This document shows, piece by piece, positions 12,761-24,897 of a DNA stretch of 64,000 bases. Position 1 is the first letter of the stretch. Every line of letters begins with the position of its first letter. Below the pieces are notes generated by a model that ran no database searches, was not told where the DNA came from, and was given only the letters and a program-made list of their open reading frames with translations. Origin of the DNA: Vitis vinifera (lineage: Eukaryota > Streptophyta > Magnoliopsida > Vitales > Vitaceae); contig NC_081812.1 in NCBI RefSeq assembly GCF_030704535.1, positions 18,423,501-18,487,500 of the forward strand. Direction: 5' to 3'. The position numbers and the translations under genes are program-made.

Positions 12761-14009
12761 GTGGAGGTTAAATAACATAACTTCTTTCAGAAGATAACCT
12801 GGAAATTAACCAAAAAATTGAATGTACAAACAAAGCCATAGAATTATGTTTTAACACTTCAAGAGGAGAAATTGCAATTTTTTATGTTACATTTTTCACT
12901 AGAACAAAAAAAGGTTCCTTTTGGAAACTGCATAAAAATATTTCATAATATTGAAATCATCAGGAATATGTGCAGCAAGAAGATAAAAAAATCCCTATTC
13001 AGATAGGAATCTGGAGAAACTTGTAAGATGCTAATGTTAGAGATATCAGATTTTATGTTATAAGGTAAGATAAAAATACTTGCAAGCAATTGTTTAATTG
13101 TCAGGGTATTATTCTTTGAATAACAAACTAGCAATGCTGGTTCCATGCGCAGATTAAGCAGTCACAGATTGAACAGACTCTTAACCATCAAAATATATTT
13201 CCATTTGTACGCTTCTACTGCCCATTTAAGAAATGATAAACAGACAATTTGCACAAGTTGGAATAGCAGAAATAATAAAAAAATCAGATCAGTACCAGCA
13301 ATTTCTAGAATATACTCGTCAGGTGGAATCTCACTTTCGGATACAAAAGATGCAGAATACCTGCCAAAGTACAAGGTAAAATTCAAGAAAATCCAGAAAC
13401 CCTGCAACTGCCCACCATTAGATTTGAAAAAAAAAAAAAAAAGCATAGTACAAATTCTTCTCTCATCTCATCAATTAAGCAGATGGTGCTATAAGAATGT
13501 ATCAACCAAGTAAACATCTGATTATCAGACCATAATTTTCTTAGGTTGTATTGGAAGTATTAGTTTAGAATAAGGTTAGACTCCCCAGGAATTGGGAAGA
13601 TAGTCTTACATTATGAACAAATAAAAATTATTTTTATTTCCTTTTCTTTGTCCTCCAGTTTCCCAGAACTCAAACAGAGGGTAAACTACACCAAAACAAT
13701 CAGAAAGAAAACTCCATACCCGGAAACAAAAACACCCGTCCCAAGCCGAAGTATCAAAGCAAGAGAAGCTCCCAAAATGTCAAAAACTTTATCGGGCCTG
13801 ATCGAAAACGGCTTCGGCTCCGGCGGCTTGAAATTGGACGGAGGATTAAACCCCAATTTTGGATCTTCTTTGGTACTCACCGAAGTGGAAGGCAGAGGCT
13901 TCTCTGAGAATTCTGACGACGCCTTAATGGACACTCTGGTATTTGGAACTCTAGGACGAGAGAGTGGCCGGAATAGTGGAGATGATGAGAAATTGAGCAC
14001 TCCCGCCAT
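6450..14009 (-). CDS. Chloroplast thioredoxin-fold protein with two GST-N/glutaredoxin-like modules (At5g03880-like), 12 exons
   Basis: Exons on the minus strand: 14009-13720, 13360-13296, 12639-12567, 12361-12343, 11826-11707, 10177-10108, 9770-9727, 9639-9598, 7950-7891, 7718-7651, 6715-6658 and 6542-6450. All introns are GT-AG, and the exons sum to 1002 nt (333 aa plus stop). Residues 1-50 look like a plastid transit peptide (Ser/Arg/Pro rich). A hydrophobic stretch near residues 75-96 (ILGASLALILRLGTGVFV) may be a membrane helix. Module 1 follows KPIEIYEFESCPFCRK (CPFC at 144-147) and has VDPNTGVAMYES from 190. Module 2 repeats the plan with LELWAYEASPFCKVVRE (only one Cys, C266) and EDPNTGVKMFES, ending EYLKATYALQ. 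The fold suggests thiol or glutathione chemistry in the plastid, but no substrate is known to me. Length matches the Arabidopsis protein as I remember it (about 340 aa). Confidence 0.93.
7332..7386 (-). mobile_element. SINE-like fragment with tRNA-type A and B boxes
   Basis: The minus strand has AGTGGCAAGGGGTTGG (A-box-like) and, about 25 bp on, a perfect B box GGTTCGATTCC. This spacing and wording are typical of the heads of tRNA-derived plant SINEs, not of a foldable tRNA. A diverged partner lies at 56629-56700 in the same orientation. It sits in an intron of the At5g03880-like gene. The 3' end and target duplication were not resolved. Confidence 0.5.
8911..8990. repeat. Tandem duplication, 40-bp unit
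   Basis: Two copies of a unit beginning cattacatactta and ending gttaatatctc follow a short GAA repeat. Intronic in the At5g03880-like gene; no function apparent. Confidence 0.65.
12710..12758. repeat. (AT)n microsatellite in an intron
   Basis: About 24 AT units lie just upstream (in gene sense) of the exon 3 acceptor region of the At5g03880-like gene. Likely length-polymorphic. Confidence 0.9.
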
Positions 14010-14430
14010 GTTTTTCCGGTGGTAGCAGCCCTGGATATCGGTGGTTCGAGCTGAGAGCCAAGTATTGAAAATATCTGCAAAAAATAAATTTTGGATTATC
14101 GATGCGGTACGGAAAGATGGGAAGTTAGCCGTTAAAAATAATTCCCATTTTTGTTGTATGATATTCCAAAGGATATTAGTGAATATTAAAACCTGTTTGC
14201 CATGTGTTTTAAAAACAAATTTCCAACATAAAACTGTTATTAAATTTTTTTAATACTGTTTACCGGTTATTTGAAAATAATTTTTAAAAATAAATGAAAT
14301 AAAAAATAATTTTTAAATAGCAATAAGGAGTTGTTTAGAGTTTGTTTAGTAACGTGATTTAAAAACTAAGTGAAATAGTAGGAGTTGTTTTCACTCATTT
14401 TTAAAACCAAAAGAAAAATGTGGGTACTTT

Positions 14431-14800
14431 GAATCATATTTTTTAAAACTTATTTTTAAATTAAAGAATAAAAAATTAGTTTTAAAAAAACAAGTTTAAG
14501 AAAATATGTTCAAATGAACTCTTAGTTTTAAAAACAAAAGAAAAATATAAACTTATTCATTAAACTTGTTTTTAAAAATCATTTTTAAATTAAGGAATAA
14601 AAAATAGTTTTTAAAAACAAGTTTCAGAAAACATGGTCAAACGAACCTTTAATTTTTAAAAACAAAAGAAAAAATGAGTTCATTTAATCATATTTTCTCA
14701 ACTTTGTTTGTTTTTAAAAATTATTTTTTATTATTTAATTTAAAAAATAGGTTTTAAAAACAAATTTTAAAAAACATAATCAAACAACTTTTATTTTCTA
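14431..14800. repeat. AT-rich tandem/interspersed repeat, about 127-143 bp units
   Basis: Three diverged copies share a core like caagtttcagaaaacatg followed by tcaaacgaac and a ttttaaaaacaaaagaaa spacer; cores begin near 14492, 14619 and 14762. The same core appears once near 34420-34455 (aattttagaaaatatgatc), showing that this is a dispersed repeat family. It lies upstream of the At5g03880-like gene. No coding content. Confidence 0.6.
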
Positions 14801-15233
14801 CTTATAGTAGGTTGTGTTTAATTTGAGAATGTTTCTAATTTTTATTTTATATTTTTATTTTTTAGAAATATGTTTTTTTTTAATATATATTTGATCAAAA
14901 TATTACTTTTTTTAAATTTATAAATAATCTTGATTGATTTGGAGTTTTTATTAACATAAAAGGAAAATTCTATAATTAAAATTTTTGAGATATATTATTA
15001 AAAATAATAATAGTACTTTTTTAAAGATATTTATATTATGATATTATGTTATCATATAAATATATATTATACATATTATACGTACCCTTATTATGATATT
15101 ATATTTTTCATTTTTTTGAGCTTAATTTTCAAGAAGTCAAACATGACTTCAATGAAGAAACAAACCTTAGACTTCCATATGTATAAATGTAATAGACATT
15201 AAACCTTTATATTTATAAATGTAAATAGGATAT

Positions 15234-18200
15234 TGTAGACCCCTCATGCTGCACCCGGGATGGACGACAGCTTCTTGCAGAGGAGGAGAGGGGGACCAAC
15301 TTCTTGAGGTGAGCTGCTGGAGACACGTAGTGCAGCAGGTGACTGGAGCCATGGTGGTGGTTGGAGCTCCTGACCTGCTGAGGTGGTGAATAGCGCAACA
15401 GGTGCTGACTTTCGGGGGAGGGAAAGGATAGCAAGGAGAGGAGGGGGTTTTCGGAGGAAAAGAAAAAGAGAAAGGATGGAAAAGTTGGGAGCGGGAGGGG
15501 GAAGAAAAAAAAATCTGAAGGAGGAAAAAAAAGAAAAACGGGAGGAGCTTTTCAAAGATTATAAGAGAGGCAGGTTTGATCTTTTCGCACCTTAGGATTC
15601 TCTACATTTGTCTCGTTTTGTTTTATTTTCAGTCGTACCTTACCTCTTCCTGATATTAGGATGCTTGCTTTGATAATTTAATGTGTTATGCCTATTTCTC
15701 GTTTTCATTCGTTGGATCTCTGTTTTTCCCTTGTATGAGCTGCGTGGTTGTTATGCTACTCGTTTGTGTGTTGAGACCATTTGGACCCTCCCACCAGTTT
15801 TTTTTTGAAAGCTCGTTGATCTCCATTAAACTAGAGCTTGGATTTGGCGGCATTATCTTCTTCTTCGCTCTCTTTTCTCTGTTTCTATTTTTTTTGAATG
15901 GTGATAACCACTGGCCTATCGGTCATGCCAGCACTGTTCGTCGTGATGCCCCACCTGGGGAGGAGGTTGGACTGGTCTGTTATTTCCACATTAAGTGGGT
16001 GGCCCACTAACTTAGTATTTAGCCAATTAAAAGACTCGCTATCTTTAAACTGTTATAAAGATATTTACTATTGATGGAGTGGGTAAATTATAATAATTAT
16101 AATATTATTATTTGAGATAATTAACAGTTATTTGAATGACACGTTCAAAACGGTTTTTGAACGTGTATTCTTGGCCCTCTTCTCCTATCAATAAGATATA
16201 TATACAGAAACCCCTTCATGTGCGGTTAGTGCTCTCTTCCATCAATTACAGAAAAAAAATAACTCTGTGTATTAAGGTTTGATAAGGAGAAGAAGAGATC
16301 AAGGATTTAAGATCTATAAACTGAAGGGAAATCTCTCATGATTGCGTGTTCTTCAAACGGTATGTAATCTATTTATTAATTAATGTTTTTATTATTTTAT
16401 TATTATTTTATTATCAAAAATGAGTTTGAATTCAATGATCTGGATTATTGTATGTTAATTTCCGTGTTAAATCCCAACATGGTCGTATCCGAAGACAGGT
16501 TGCTGCTACTGCAATCAAAACTGATAAGGCTTGGAGAGTTTTTTTTAAAAAAAACACCTGGCGTTTTTTTTCTTGTTCTCTTCTCTGTTTTTGTTTTATT
16601 TTTATCACATTGACCATACTGCAGTGAAGGGTACTTGAGTGGTTTTCTTTTTAGTTTCCTAGGTTTTTATTTTTATTTTTACTTGAAGAATCACCAGGTT
16701 ATCGTGATTGTTTTAGTCAAACTAGTTTTATGGTATTGCGTGAGGGGGCTTTGATGGGTTATTTTCTAGTATTAATGCTAATCATCCATTTATTATTATT
16801 ATTATTTTTTAATTCAATCTTTTAACAACTCTTCAAAGTTTTGATTTCCGAATTTAATTTCCTATTTTCAAAATTCCGATTTTCACACTAATTTATTTGA
16901 TCACTATTACCATTATTTCATTATTATTTGTTTTTTTCTAAAATTCAATCTTTAAACATATCTTCAAAAATTCCATTTTTTTTTAAATTTAATTTCTAAT
17001 CCCGAAAATTCCCATACTCGCTTTAATTTATTTAATCATAAATATTTTATTCATTTATTTTAAAACTCCATTTTTAATCTATTCTTTAAAATTCCCGATT
17101 ACCGAATTAAATTCCGAAAATTCTCATACTCACTTTAATTTATTTAACCACTAATATTTCAATCATTTATTTTAAAATTCCATTTTTAATCTATTCTTTA
17201 AAACTTTCGATTTCAAAAATTCCAAAATTCACGTTTATTTATTTAATCATTATTTTCATTCCATTTTAAACAATTCATTAAAATTTTCGACTTCCAATTT
17301 TAATTCCGAAAATTCCAATATTCACATTAATTTATTTAATTATTATTATTTTATTTATTTATTCTAAAATTCCATTTTTTAACAATTCATTAAAATTTCC
17401 ACTTCCGCTAATTCCAAAATTCCAGCATTCACATTAATCTATTTAATTATTATTATTTTATTTATTTATTCTAAAATTTCATTTTAAACAATTCCAAAAT
17501 TCTAACATTCACATTAATCTATTTAATTATTATTATTTTAGTTATTTATTTTGAAATTCCATTTTAAACAATCCTTCAAAATTCCAATTTCTGAACTTAA
17601 TTTCCAATTTTCAAATTTCTAATTTCTTTCAAATTTAATATCCAAAATTTCAATTTTTAAATTTAATTTTCAAAACTCCAATCTTCAAATAATTTTCGAG
17701 ACTCTAATTTCCAAATAAATCTCAAAAATCCAGTTTTCTCTGAATAGCTTTAATTCCACTCCGATTTTTAAATAATGTTCTATTTCTTTTGATTTTTTTA
17801 CACAAGCAAGAATGATGAGTCTTCATAATTCCGAAATAATGGGATTCGCAAGATTAATTCAGGCAAGATCAATCGGGCTTGATTGATTTATTTATTGATT
17901 TGTTTGTCACGCGCGATTGATTTATTCCACTCTATGACATGCATGTGATTATTCTGTGTTTAATTGCTAACATTTGTTTTCCTTGAAGTAAACCGGTTCA
18001 TCACTCAGGTACATCCTTTGCCTTTCATATTTATTCAGTTATTTTGTTTTGAGTTATATTCATTTGGTATCCATGCTCGATTAATCAATTGTCATGATTG
18101 CTTCATTTTATTAATAGAGACTCATTTTAGGGGTTTAGAGGGGTGTTACGGTCTTTACTGTATCTTTCCGATAAGTAACCCGACCCCCGAACCCGATCCG

Positions 18201-18394
18201 GTTTTTCACAGACCACCTTTTCCAAAAATAAGGAGTCACACTTAGGGTTTTTCTTTCTTATTTTATTTTCCCTTTTAAAAAAATTAAAATAAGTGGCGAC
18301 CATTTTTCTTAATCAAATAAAAATCAATTTTTCGAAATAAAAATTGAGTTCGCCATCGAGTGAGAAACGCATGAGCCGAAATGCAGGGTCCACA
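15234..18394. mobile_element. Solo LTR of a plant Gypsy-type (Tat/Ogre-like) retrotransposon
   Basis: The unit starts TGTAGACCCC and ends GGGTCCACA, giving the TG...CA ends and short inverted termini of an LTR. It is flanked on both sides by GATAT (15229-15233 and 18395-18399), a 5-bp target duplication. Length is 3161 bp, large but within the range of Tat/Ogre-like LTRs. Near the right end the wording (cccgatccggtttttcacag, aaaataagtggcgacc) resembles LTRs I know from many dicot Gypsy elements. A TATA-like stretch near 16195-16205 suggests plus orientation, but this is weak. There is no internal coding region, so the likely origin is recombination between the two LTRs of a once-full element. 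The intact target duplication implies a fairly recent or well-preserved event. Fossil. Confidence 0.75.
16790..17600. repeat. Degenerate internal tandem repeats within the solo LTR
   Basis: An AT-rich unit of about 80-110 bp recurs many times, with cores like attcacattaatttatttaa, ttctaaaattccatttt and taattccgaaaattcc. The ttcacattaa core falls at 17321, 17428 and 17508. This array accounts for much of the unusual LTR length. Confidence 0.6.
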
Positions 18395-18399
18395 GATAT

Positions 18400-21300
18400 A
18401 TTATTTTATCATGGTAATAGAAAAATTCTAAAACTTTTTATCTTATTTTGTTCGATCATTATTACTATTCATTATCATCCTTGAGTCTTCTTTCAAAAAA
18501 TATAATTATATGAATCAATGTCAACCTCATTCCTCAATAGCATAGAGATGATTTTGGTTTCTTCGAAATTGAGAAACTTGTATTATTCTATGTATGGTCA
18601 TGCTCAAAAGTCACAATCCCAAGAGAAGTATTTTTCATTGATAGAGATTTGTCTAAACCATTAACAACATTGTGATGATATGGTTTCCTCTCGAATCGTG
18701 AATGTCCTTTTATTGAAAGCGACAACAAATGTGATTTATGCAAATACTACTAGAAAGTTTATGGTTGGATACTGGAGAAAGATTTTTCTCAAATAATGGG
18801 TCATAAATCTATAATCTTTAAGGCATGATAATTTTAATTGCTCAAAATCAAGATTATATAAACTTTATAGGATTTTGTATAGTTTCAATCCTACTTCCAC
18901 ATATGGAATCATGAAAATCTTTCAAGGGTATTAAAAAAGAAACTAGACCATGTAATAATTATACTTATGTTCATATTGAGTCAAAAACCACTATGCAATT
19001 TCTAATGGGGTTGAATAACAATTGTACTTGTGTTCATGTTAAGTCTTGCTAATGGATCCTATGTCTTCTACCAACAAAACATTTGCTTTAATATTGTTTG
19101 AGTGATACTATACCCATGTTCATAGTCAAATATTGCTAATGCATCATATCTTTTCCATCCACAAAACTTATGCTTTCATATTTCAAGAAGAAAGACCATG
19201 AAGCATTGGAAATCCAACATCCTTGCAAAAAGTTGCAGAGGAAGTTCCGTTTTAAAAGGATCTACAAGTTAAAATTATTTAAACATAACATGCAATTACT
19301 AGGGCATGTTAGACAAAAAAATGTTGTAGATTGCATGGCTATCCACTAGGCCACAAATTTCTTATGCCTAATAGATAATTTGGTAATGCCTCCATGAATG
19401 CTTCTACTAGTACAATTATCACTAGAAGAAACTCACATGTTGGTGCACAATCCAAAAGGAGGTATCTGTCTAGATTCCAAGATATAGATGGACCTGTCAC
19501 GACATAATCCCATCTAGACCACTTGAAACGTGGACGAATATATTTCCTCCATAAAAGGGATGTTCAAACGTGTTGTCCAAGCATGTCTCTTCGAAGCTTA
19601 AGTTAAAGAGTTGATTTGAGCAAGTAAAGTTTTTTTTATTTAAAGAAAACGGCATACCCTTTTTGGGTTATGCATAGTCATTTATCCTTGCGTGTAACGC
19701 ATTTTCAAGTGTCTTAATAATACCTTAATTGCACTTAATTATGCACTATTATGGCATTGATTGTTGATGCGTTACGATTGTTTTACTTTGGTAAGTTACA
19801 ATTAGTGGAATTTAACCTTGTAATGGTTGCATCAATCGATCACAGCTAGTGTCAATTGCACAATCGATGTTTGAATGTGATTTAATGCTCAAAGCTTAGC
19901 TAGACATCATTCTCATTATTGCCATTTAGGAATGTTCGTCTCCATTTTGGATATAGACAGGCTATTCACACGACCCTAGGTCCTCCTTCCAAACAGTGGC
20001 AAACGTGGACGACTGAGGGGACAACCTTGCAGTGAGGGGCCCACATCACCCATCATTTTTCTTCCTAATACCAAGGATAAAATATACAATATCATTGATT
20101 TACGAATTTTAGAGAATAATGTTTAACAAAAACATAAATTAAGGGACTAAGTACCCGTATTCCCAAGAGTCCGTTGTTGATTTTCATTCTTCTTATCATT
20201 AAGAGCCCTTTGGAGTGGAGTGGGTGTCAAACTCACGCGGGCTTATACATTACAGTGTCCATGTTTTAAATTTGGGCCGCCAATGAGCCCAACTCCCTTT
20301 CTTATGCTTTCTGGGCCAGTCCCGTAAGCGCAAAATGTGAGATCTTAAGAGAAGAGTAACCGTCCATAAATCAGGCGATGTGATTTATTATTGTATGATT
20401 CCTCTCACTGCAGACTTAGGCAAGTATCTGAGACTAATCAAATTACTTGTATGATTTCTTATTGTATGATTACAATTTATTTTATTTTATTTATTTATTT
20501 TTTATAATACTTTCACATTTTATTTTTATTAAAAAGTAATTACTTATTCACACCAAAAAGGAATGCTTAAACTCAAAAATGTATTTGAAGAGCAAAACCA
20601 GTCATTCTATTTGAACTCAAAAGCAACATTCTCATTCTTAAGTTTAACTTCTAGCTTTTGAGTTTCTCAATGTCGAATACCTCCATTCCTGTCTTTAAAG
20701 CATAATGATAACTACTTCTGCCTTGGCCATTTTCCATTTTTTCTGCTGCTTGTGTCTCTCAGCATCATCAAGTCACACCCTGTTTGGGTCCATTCATTTT
20801 CGTCATCTCTTAACTCTGAAGTTTCCGGGTCAACCCAGAAAGGCTGGGCTGCCTTGTTAGAACAACCCTCTGTCCTTTTCAAATATCAGGAATGATTGAA
20901 AAGACATTCATCAAATTATCAAAAGACAGGGAAAGGAAAAGCAGTGTGATCAAACAGTTGCAACTTCAACAGGGGAATCTCTGGAGAAGGCGGCACCGCA
21001 CAAACCCACCATTGCTCTCCACGAATACTAAAAGTGCACTTCTTCCACTCGCCAATGCTGCAGTTCAAGTCTCATTTCAATACCTCCCAACTTCCCATTA
21101 TCAAAAAGTCTCCAATTCAGACAAAGGAAGGATAGTGTAGGCCCAACAAAGTGAAATTCTAGTGTAACGGGGCCGTCCAACCATTGGCATCAGCACAAAC
21201 GTCAAGCTCTGCTGAGCCTTGTCAACCGACCATGGGCCCCCCTTCTGGTCCAATCTAGAAGCTCCGTAGTTCCAAAAAGGAAGGGAATGTTTTAGGTGAA

Positions 21301-23065
21301 AGCAAAATCAAATACGTGTGGCAAAAGAAGATTGAGACCTTTTGAAAATGAGAATGGAATATCATATTTTTTACTGTAGGGTTGTTTTTCCATTCTGGGT
21401 TCCTTAATAGCCGAAAGCAAAATGCTTTTGGGATATGAACAGCACGACTCTTTACTCGATGAAAGGAATCCTACTTTTAAGATTAAGTTATTAATTAATC
21501 TTCTAACATCACCTAATATAATAATCATGTTTAACAAACTTAAATTTTAAATGAAGTTCGTGCGACTTAATTGCAGTGGCCCATGATTATTCCGTCAGGA
21601 TCTTTTAGGAAACAATCCACAGAGAATGTTGATTTGTGTTAATGTGGAATATCTAATGGGACTCACCCTAGGGCAGTGCCCACAGAGTGACGGAAGACAA
21701 CCGATTTCTTTGACAAAAGCTTAGAAGATCTCTCCAAATAATATATATATCTGGAAAGGGAATTGGTGACAATGACGAGGATCTTGTATTGTTCTAGAGA
21801 AGATGTTGCAGGGCATGCCCTTTACTCCATCACTATTTTCTGCGCCTAATTTTTTAGTGGAAAGAGCATGGATACGGCAGGTTTTGTTTGTGGAAGATAG
21901 AGACATTCATTGAAGGTAATAAATCAAAATAAAGTTCATGATGATAGCATGAAATAGCTATGCACTACTGGCATCAAAGTGGCTTGTGGGTGATCCCTTC
22001 TTCTTTTTAAAATTTAGATACGGAAGTGCATTCATCAGGCTGACATATACAATTACACCACTTAATTCCCATAACTTTTCATTCAGAGCATTGAGTACAA
22101 GATTAGAGTTCGTTTATCTATATCCCTTCTTTTAGCAAAAAGATCTTCCATCCATTTGAGTGTTTAAAGCATCTACAAAATCAGCCTATTATGGTTCACC
22201 ACGGACCTGACTAAAATTAAGTATCATGATCTTCTTTCATAAGAAAGACACTTTCACTGTCCATTGGTTGGTAAAGCAACCTTGTTTGATTATCTTTTAA
22301 GTCCATTAAGAAGAGCAATTTCCAGTAATGAAGATTGCCATGACTAAATCCATTTCCTATGTAAGCGTATCAAATGTATTCTAAACCATTGGACAATATT
22401 TATTATCGGCTTTCTAACTTAATAAGGGTTTCCACTAAAAGAAGACTAGGTCTTCCATCTCATGGGCAGTGAAGTTTAGAACGCATAAGAAGTATAGGAT
22501 CATTCTAAACAATTCAACAATTCAACAATTCTCAATCATGGATGTCGTGAAGACTATCTGAAACATTAGCGGTAGAACCCAGAAATTTCTGGGAATAACA
22601 AGTTGCTTATGTTTAATTTTTTACCTCATTTTTCTTTTCTTTTTTTGTTCTTCTTTTCTCCCACTACTTCCTCAATCACAACTTGTTCGAAATTTCAAGG
22701 GTGCTACCAGGATAGGATGGGGAAGTGGCTAAGTGCCCTATAAGCGTGATGACTTAAGAGTCATTGTCCATTTTTTAATTGTCTTATTTGGAAATTCTGG
22801 ATGGTGGGATGTTTTTTTCTACCACCACTAGTAAAATCATCCAAATCCCCCAGAGATGAAGCATGCGTGTTGACAACATCACAAAGATGAAAGCACTCAA
22901 GCCCCAACCCCCCTCTAAAACCCTCCATGATCCATGCCCTCGTCTCAAGTGGGTCACTGTCGTATTCATGCCCTCTCATATGAATTCCTCTTCCAATCAA
23001 ATGCCCACATTCTTGTTCCAAAATTACAACTATCGGTTCCCACTACCACAAGCGACACATGAGCA
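18400..23065. other. Gene-poor intergenic region
   Basis: No supported gene. The 18400-20100 part has mixed composition and looks like old decayed repeat DNA, but I could not name a family. Around 20800-21250 base composition rises slightly and a short open frame (20892-21140) has no recognisable motif. The rest is AT-rich spacer. Confidence 0.4.
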
Positions 23066-23200
23066 TGACACATCATTTGGAAGTAGCCTACCTTCACATT
23101 GTTTCATCTGCCTTCAACTAAATGAATATGGATCGCACATCCTTTGGAAGTAGCCTACGTTCACATTGTTTCATTTGCCTTCAACCAAATGAATATGGAT
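23066..23200. repeat. Tandem duplication, 67-bp unit
   Basis: Two adjacent near-identical copies (about 23066-23132 and 23134-23200) share tttggaagtagcctac, ttcacattgtttcat and aaatgaatatggatc. A few substitutions separate them. Confidence 0.8.
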
Positions 23201-23315
23201 CATAATTGAGTGGTCACCGGTCAGAAGCGTTAACTTTAACTGCGCTAGATTTAATAAGGAATGAACTTAGCTCATAACTTCTAATCTGTACGTGAACACT
23301 TCATTTGAGGTTAAG

Positions 23316-23512
23316 GTGATGTTTGTTTTTTAGCTTAATAGAAAAAGTCAAAATATTTGATTTTTGCTATTTAGCTAAAAATACCTGATTGATATTAACC
23401 AATATAACTAAAATGAACTTGCTATCAATAAGTTTAATTTAATCATGTTGGTTGATGTCAATAGATTACTTTTAACTGAATAGAAAAAGTCAAACCAAAA
23501 AACAAATTCCAC
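23316..23512. mobile_element. MITE with imperfect terminal inverted repeats (hAT-like)
   Basis: The left end reads GTGATGTTTGTTTTTTAGCTT. The reverse complement of the right end reads GTGGAATTTGTTTTTTGGTTT. The roughly 197-bp interior is AT-rich and contains a second inverted motif pair (aatagaaaaagtcaaa near both ends in direct orientation). No open frame. Target duplication not clear. TIR wording resembles non-autonomous hAT elements of dicots. Confidence 0.55.
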
Positions 23513-24279
23513 ATAAAACTGCATGCAAAGTAGGATGGTCCTGTTAATTTCATGAAAAATGCATTTGAATGTGGCATCCAAACATGCATCAACATGCTCT
23601 CATGGCCTACACAACTCATTAGGGGTATGTTAAGAATATCTTTGATTTAACTACTATGAGAAACTGAGCAGATAGTCAATGTTGCATTGATGTAGTCAAC
23701 TATAGAGCTCAATCCATGGAGCACACTGGTCAACCACTAACAATGGTTTTTGTGGTCCTATTGGATGTTTGCTGATCTTTCACTGTAAAAATGGGGTCTG
23801 GTGATACTCCACTTCTAGCATAAAGGGAAATTGGTCGAATGGGACATGACACCGCTAACAGAGTCACAAGAGTTCTATCATTGGGCTAACTCGGTGAATT
23901 GACAATAAACTAGTCAAAAGGGAAGATAAGGGATTCATAAAATGTGAAATGATGCTGTTAAACTCAAATGTAATCACCATTTGACTCAAACAACTCGGAG
24001 TGAGTCAATCTTTTGAGTTTCAAAAAGGAAATGATTACCTCACTGACGAGGTCACCACTGGTGTGAAATAAAGCCAGCCTACAAAACAACAGAAACAAAC
24101 AGGTAAGGTTCCAAATTAAGGGAGTTATATAGAAGGTACTTTCAGTAAATATTGAGACATAGCAAGGGTAATCCTAATAGTCCTTTCCTTAAATATTCAA
24201 TGCATCCTTTCTCCTAATAGCCTTCGCTGCTCAAACTTATATCTTTTCACTAGGCAGTGTGCATTCAACCAAAAAATCC

Positions 24280-24762
24280 ATGGGGAATTGCTTAGCCCAG
24301 CAAGAAAAGATTATCAAGATTATGAGACCTGACGGCAAAGTCCTTGAATACAAAACGCCCCTGAAAGTGCAGCAAGTGTTGTCAGAATTTTCCGGCTGTG
24401 CAATATCAGACACACTTCCGGTCATCCAGCATCTAAGGAAAGATATGGAGATGGTTGGCGGTCAGCTGTACTATCTTATTCCTGTTCCATTGCCATCGCC
24501 TGAAGTTGAGAAGAAGGCACTAAGATTTTCAGATCCGCAGGTGGAAGCTGACCAAGGAACTGGCGTTGTGAGGATCAGGCTGGTCATCACTAAGCAAGAG
24601 CTGAAGGAAATGTTAAGAAAGGGAGGAGTTTCAGTTGATCATATGGTTTCGCAGCTTCAAAGAGGACAAGGCAGAAATGGGGTTCATAAGCTTGATGTTG
24701 ATGGTAATGGAAACTGTAGAGGGTGGAAGCCTGTGTTAGAAAGCATACCTGAAGTGAACTAG
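24280..24762 (+). CDS. PADRE-domain (DUF4228) protein, single exon
   Basis: A 160-aa protein beginning MGNCLAQQEKIIKI. The start at 24280 is chosen over an in-frame ATG at 24259 because MGNC is a classic N-myristoylation (Gly2) plus palmitoylation (Cys4) signal, typical of this family. Residues 10-75 carry the PADRE hallmark: KIMRPDGKVLEYKTPLKVQQ, then VLSEFSGCAISDTLPVIQH, then VGGQLYYLIPVPLPSP. The middle (about 100-130) is a basic helix with ITKQELKEMLRKGG, and the tail is variable. Family members are commonly induced by pathogens and stress; the molecular role is not settled. It is intronless, with a CT microsatellite about 90 bp past the stop. From memory the nearest Arabidopsis relatives are At5g03890/At3g10120. 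Confidence 0.92.
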   Translation: MGNCLAQQEKIIKIMRPDGKVLEYKTPLKVQQVLSEFSGCAISDTLPVIQHLRKDMEMVGGQLYYLIPVPLPSPEVEKKALRFSDPQVEADQGTGVVRIRLVITKQELKEMLRKGGVSVDHMVSQLQRGQGRNGVHKLDVDGNGNCRGWKPVLESIPEVN

Positions 24763-24852
24763 CATATGCCTCTCTTCCTCTTTTTTCTATGTCGATCATA
24801 GCTTCAACGGCTTTTTAGTTTAACATACAAAAGATAATGATATAACCTGCTA

Positions 24853-24854
<2 letters not shown>

Positions 24855-24892
<38 letters not shown>
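24855..24892. repeat. (CT)n microsatellite
   Basis: About 18 CT units within the probable 3' UTR of the PADRE gene. Confidence 0.9.

Positions 24893-24897
<5 letters not shown>

Noticed and set aside
15244-15555. Pro/Ser/Leu-rich open frame on the minus strand
   Set aside because: It lies inside the solo LTR, is low in complexity, and shows no gag or other domain.
18400-19600. Possible internal region of an LTR element next to the solo LTR
   Set aside because: The GATAT flanks show the LTR ends at 18394, and no gag or pol motif is readable beyond it.
20892-21140. Small open frame of 82 codons in the gene-poor stretch
   Set aside because: No motif, homologue or promoter context recognised; length is within chance expectation for this composition.
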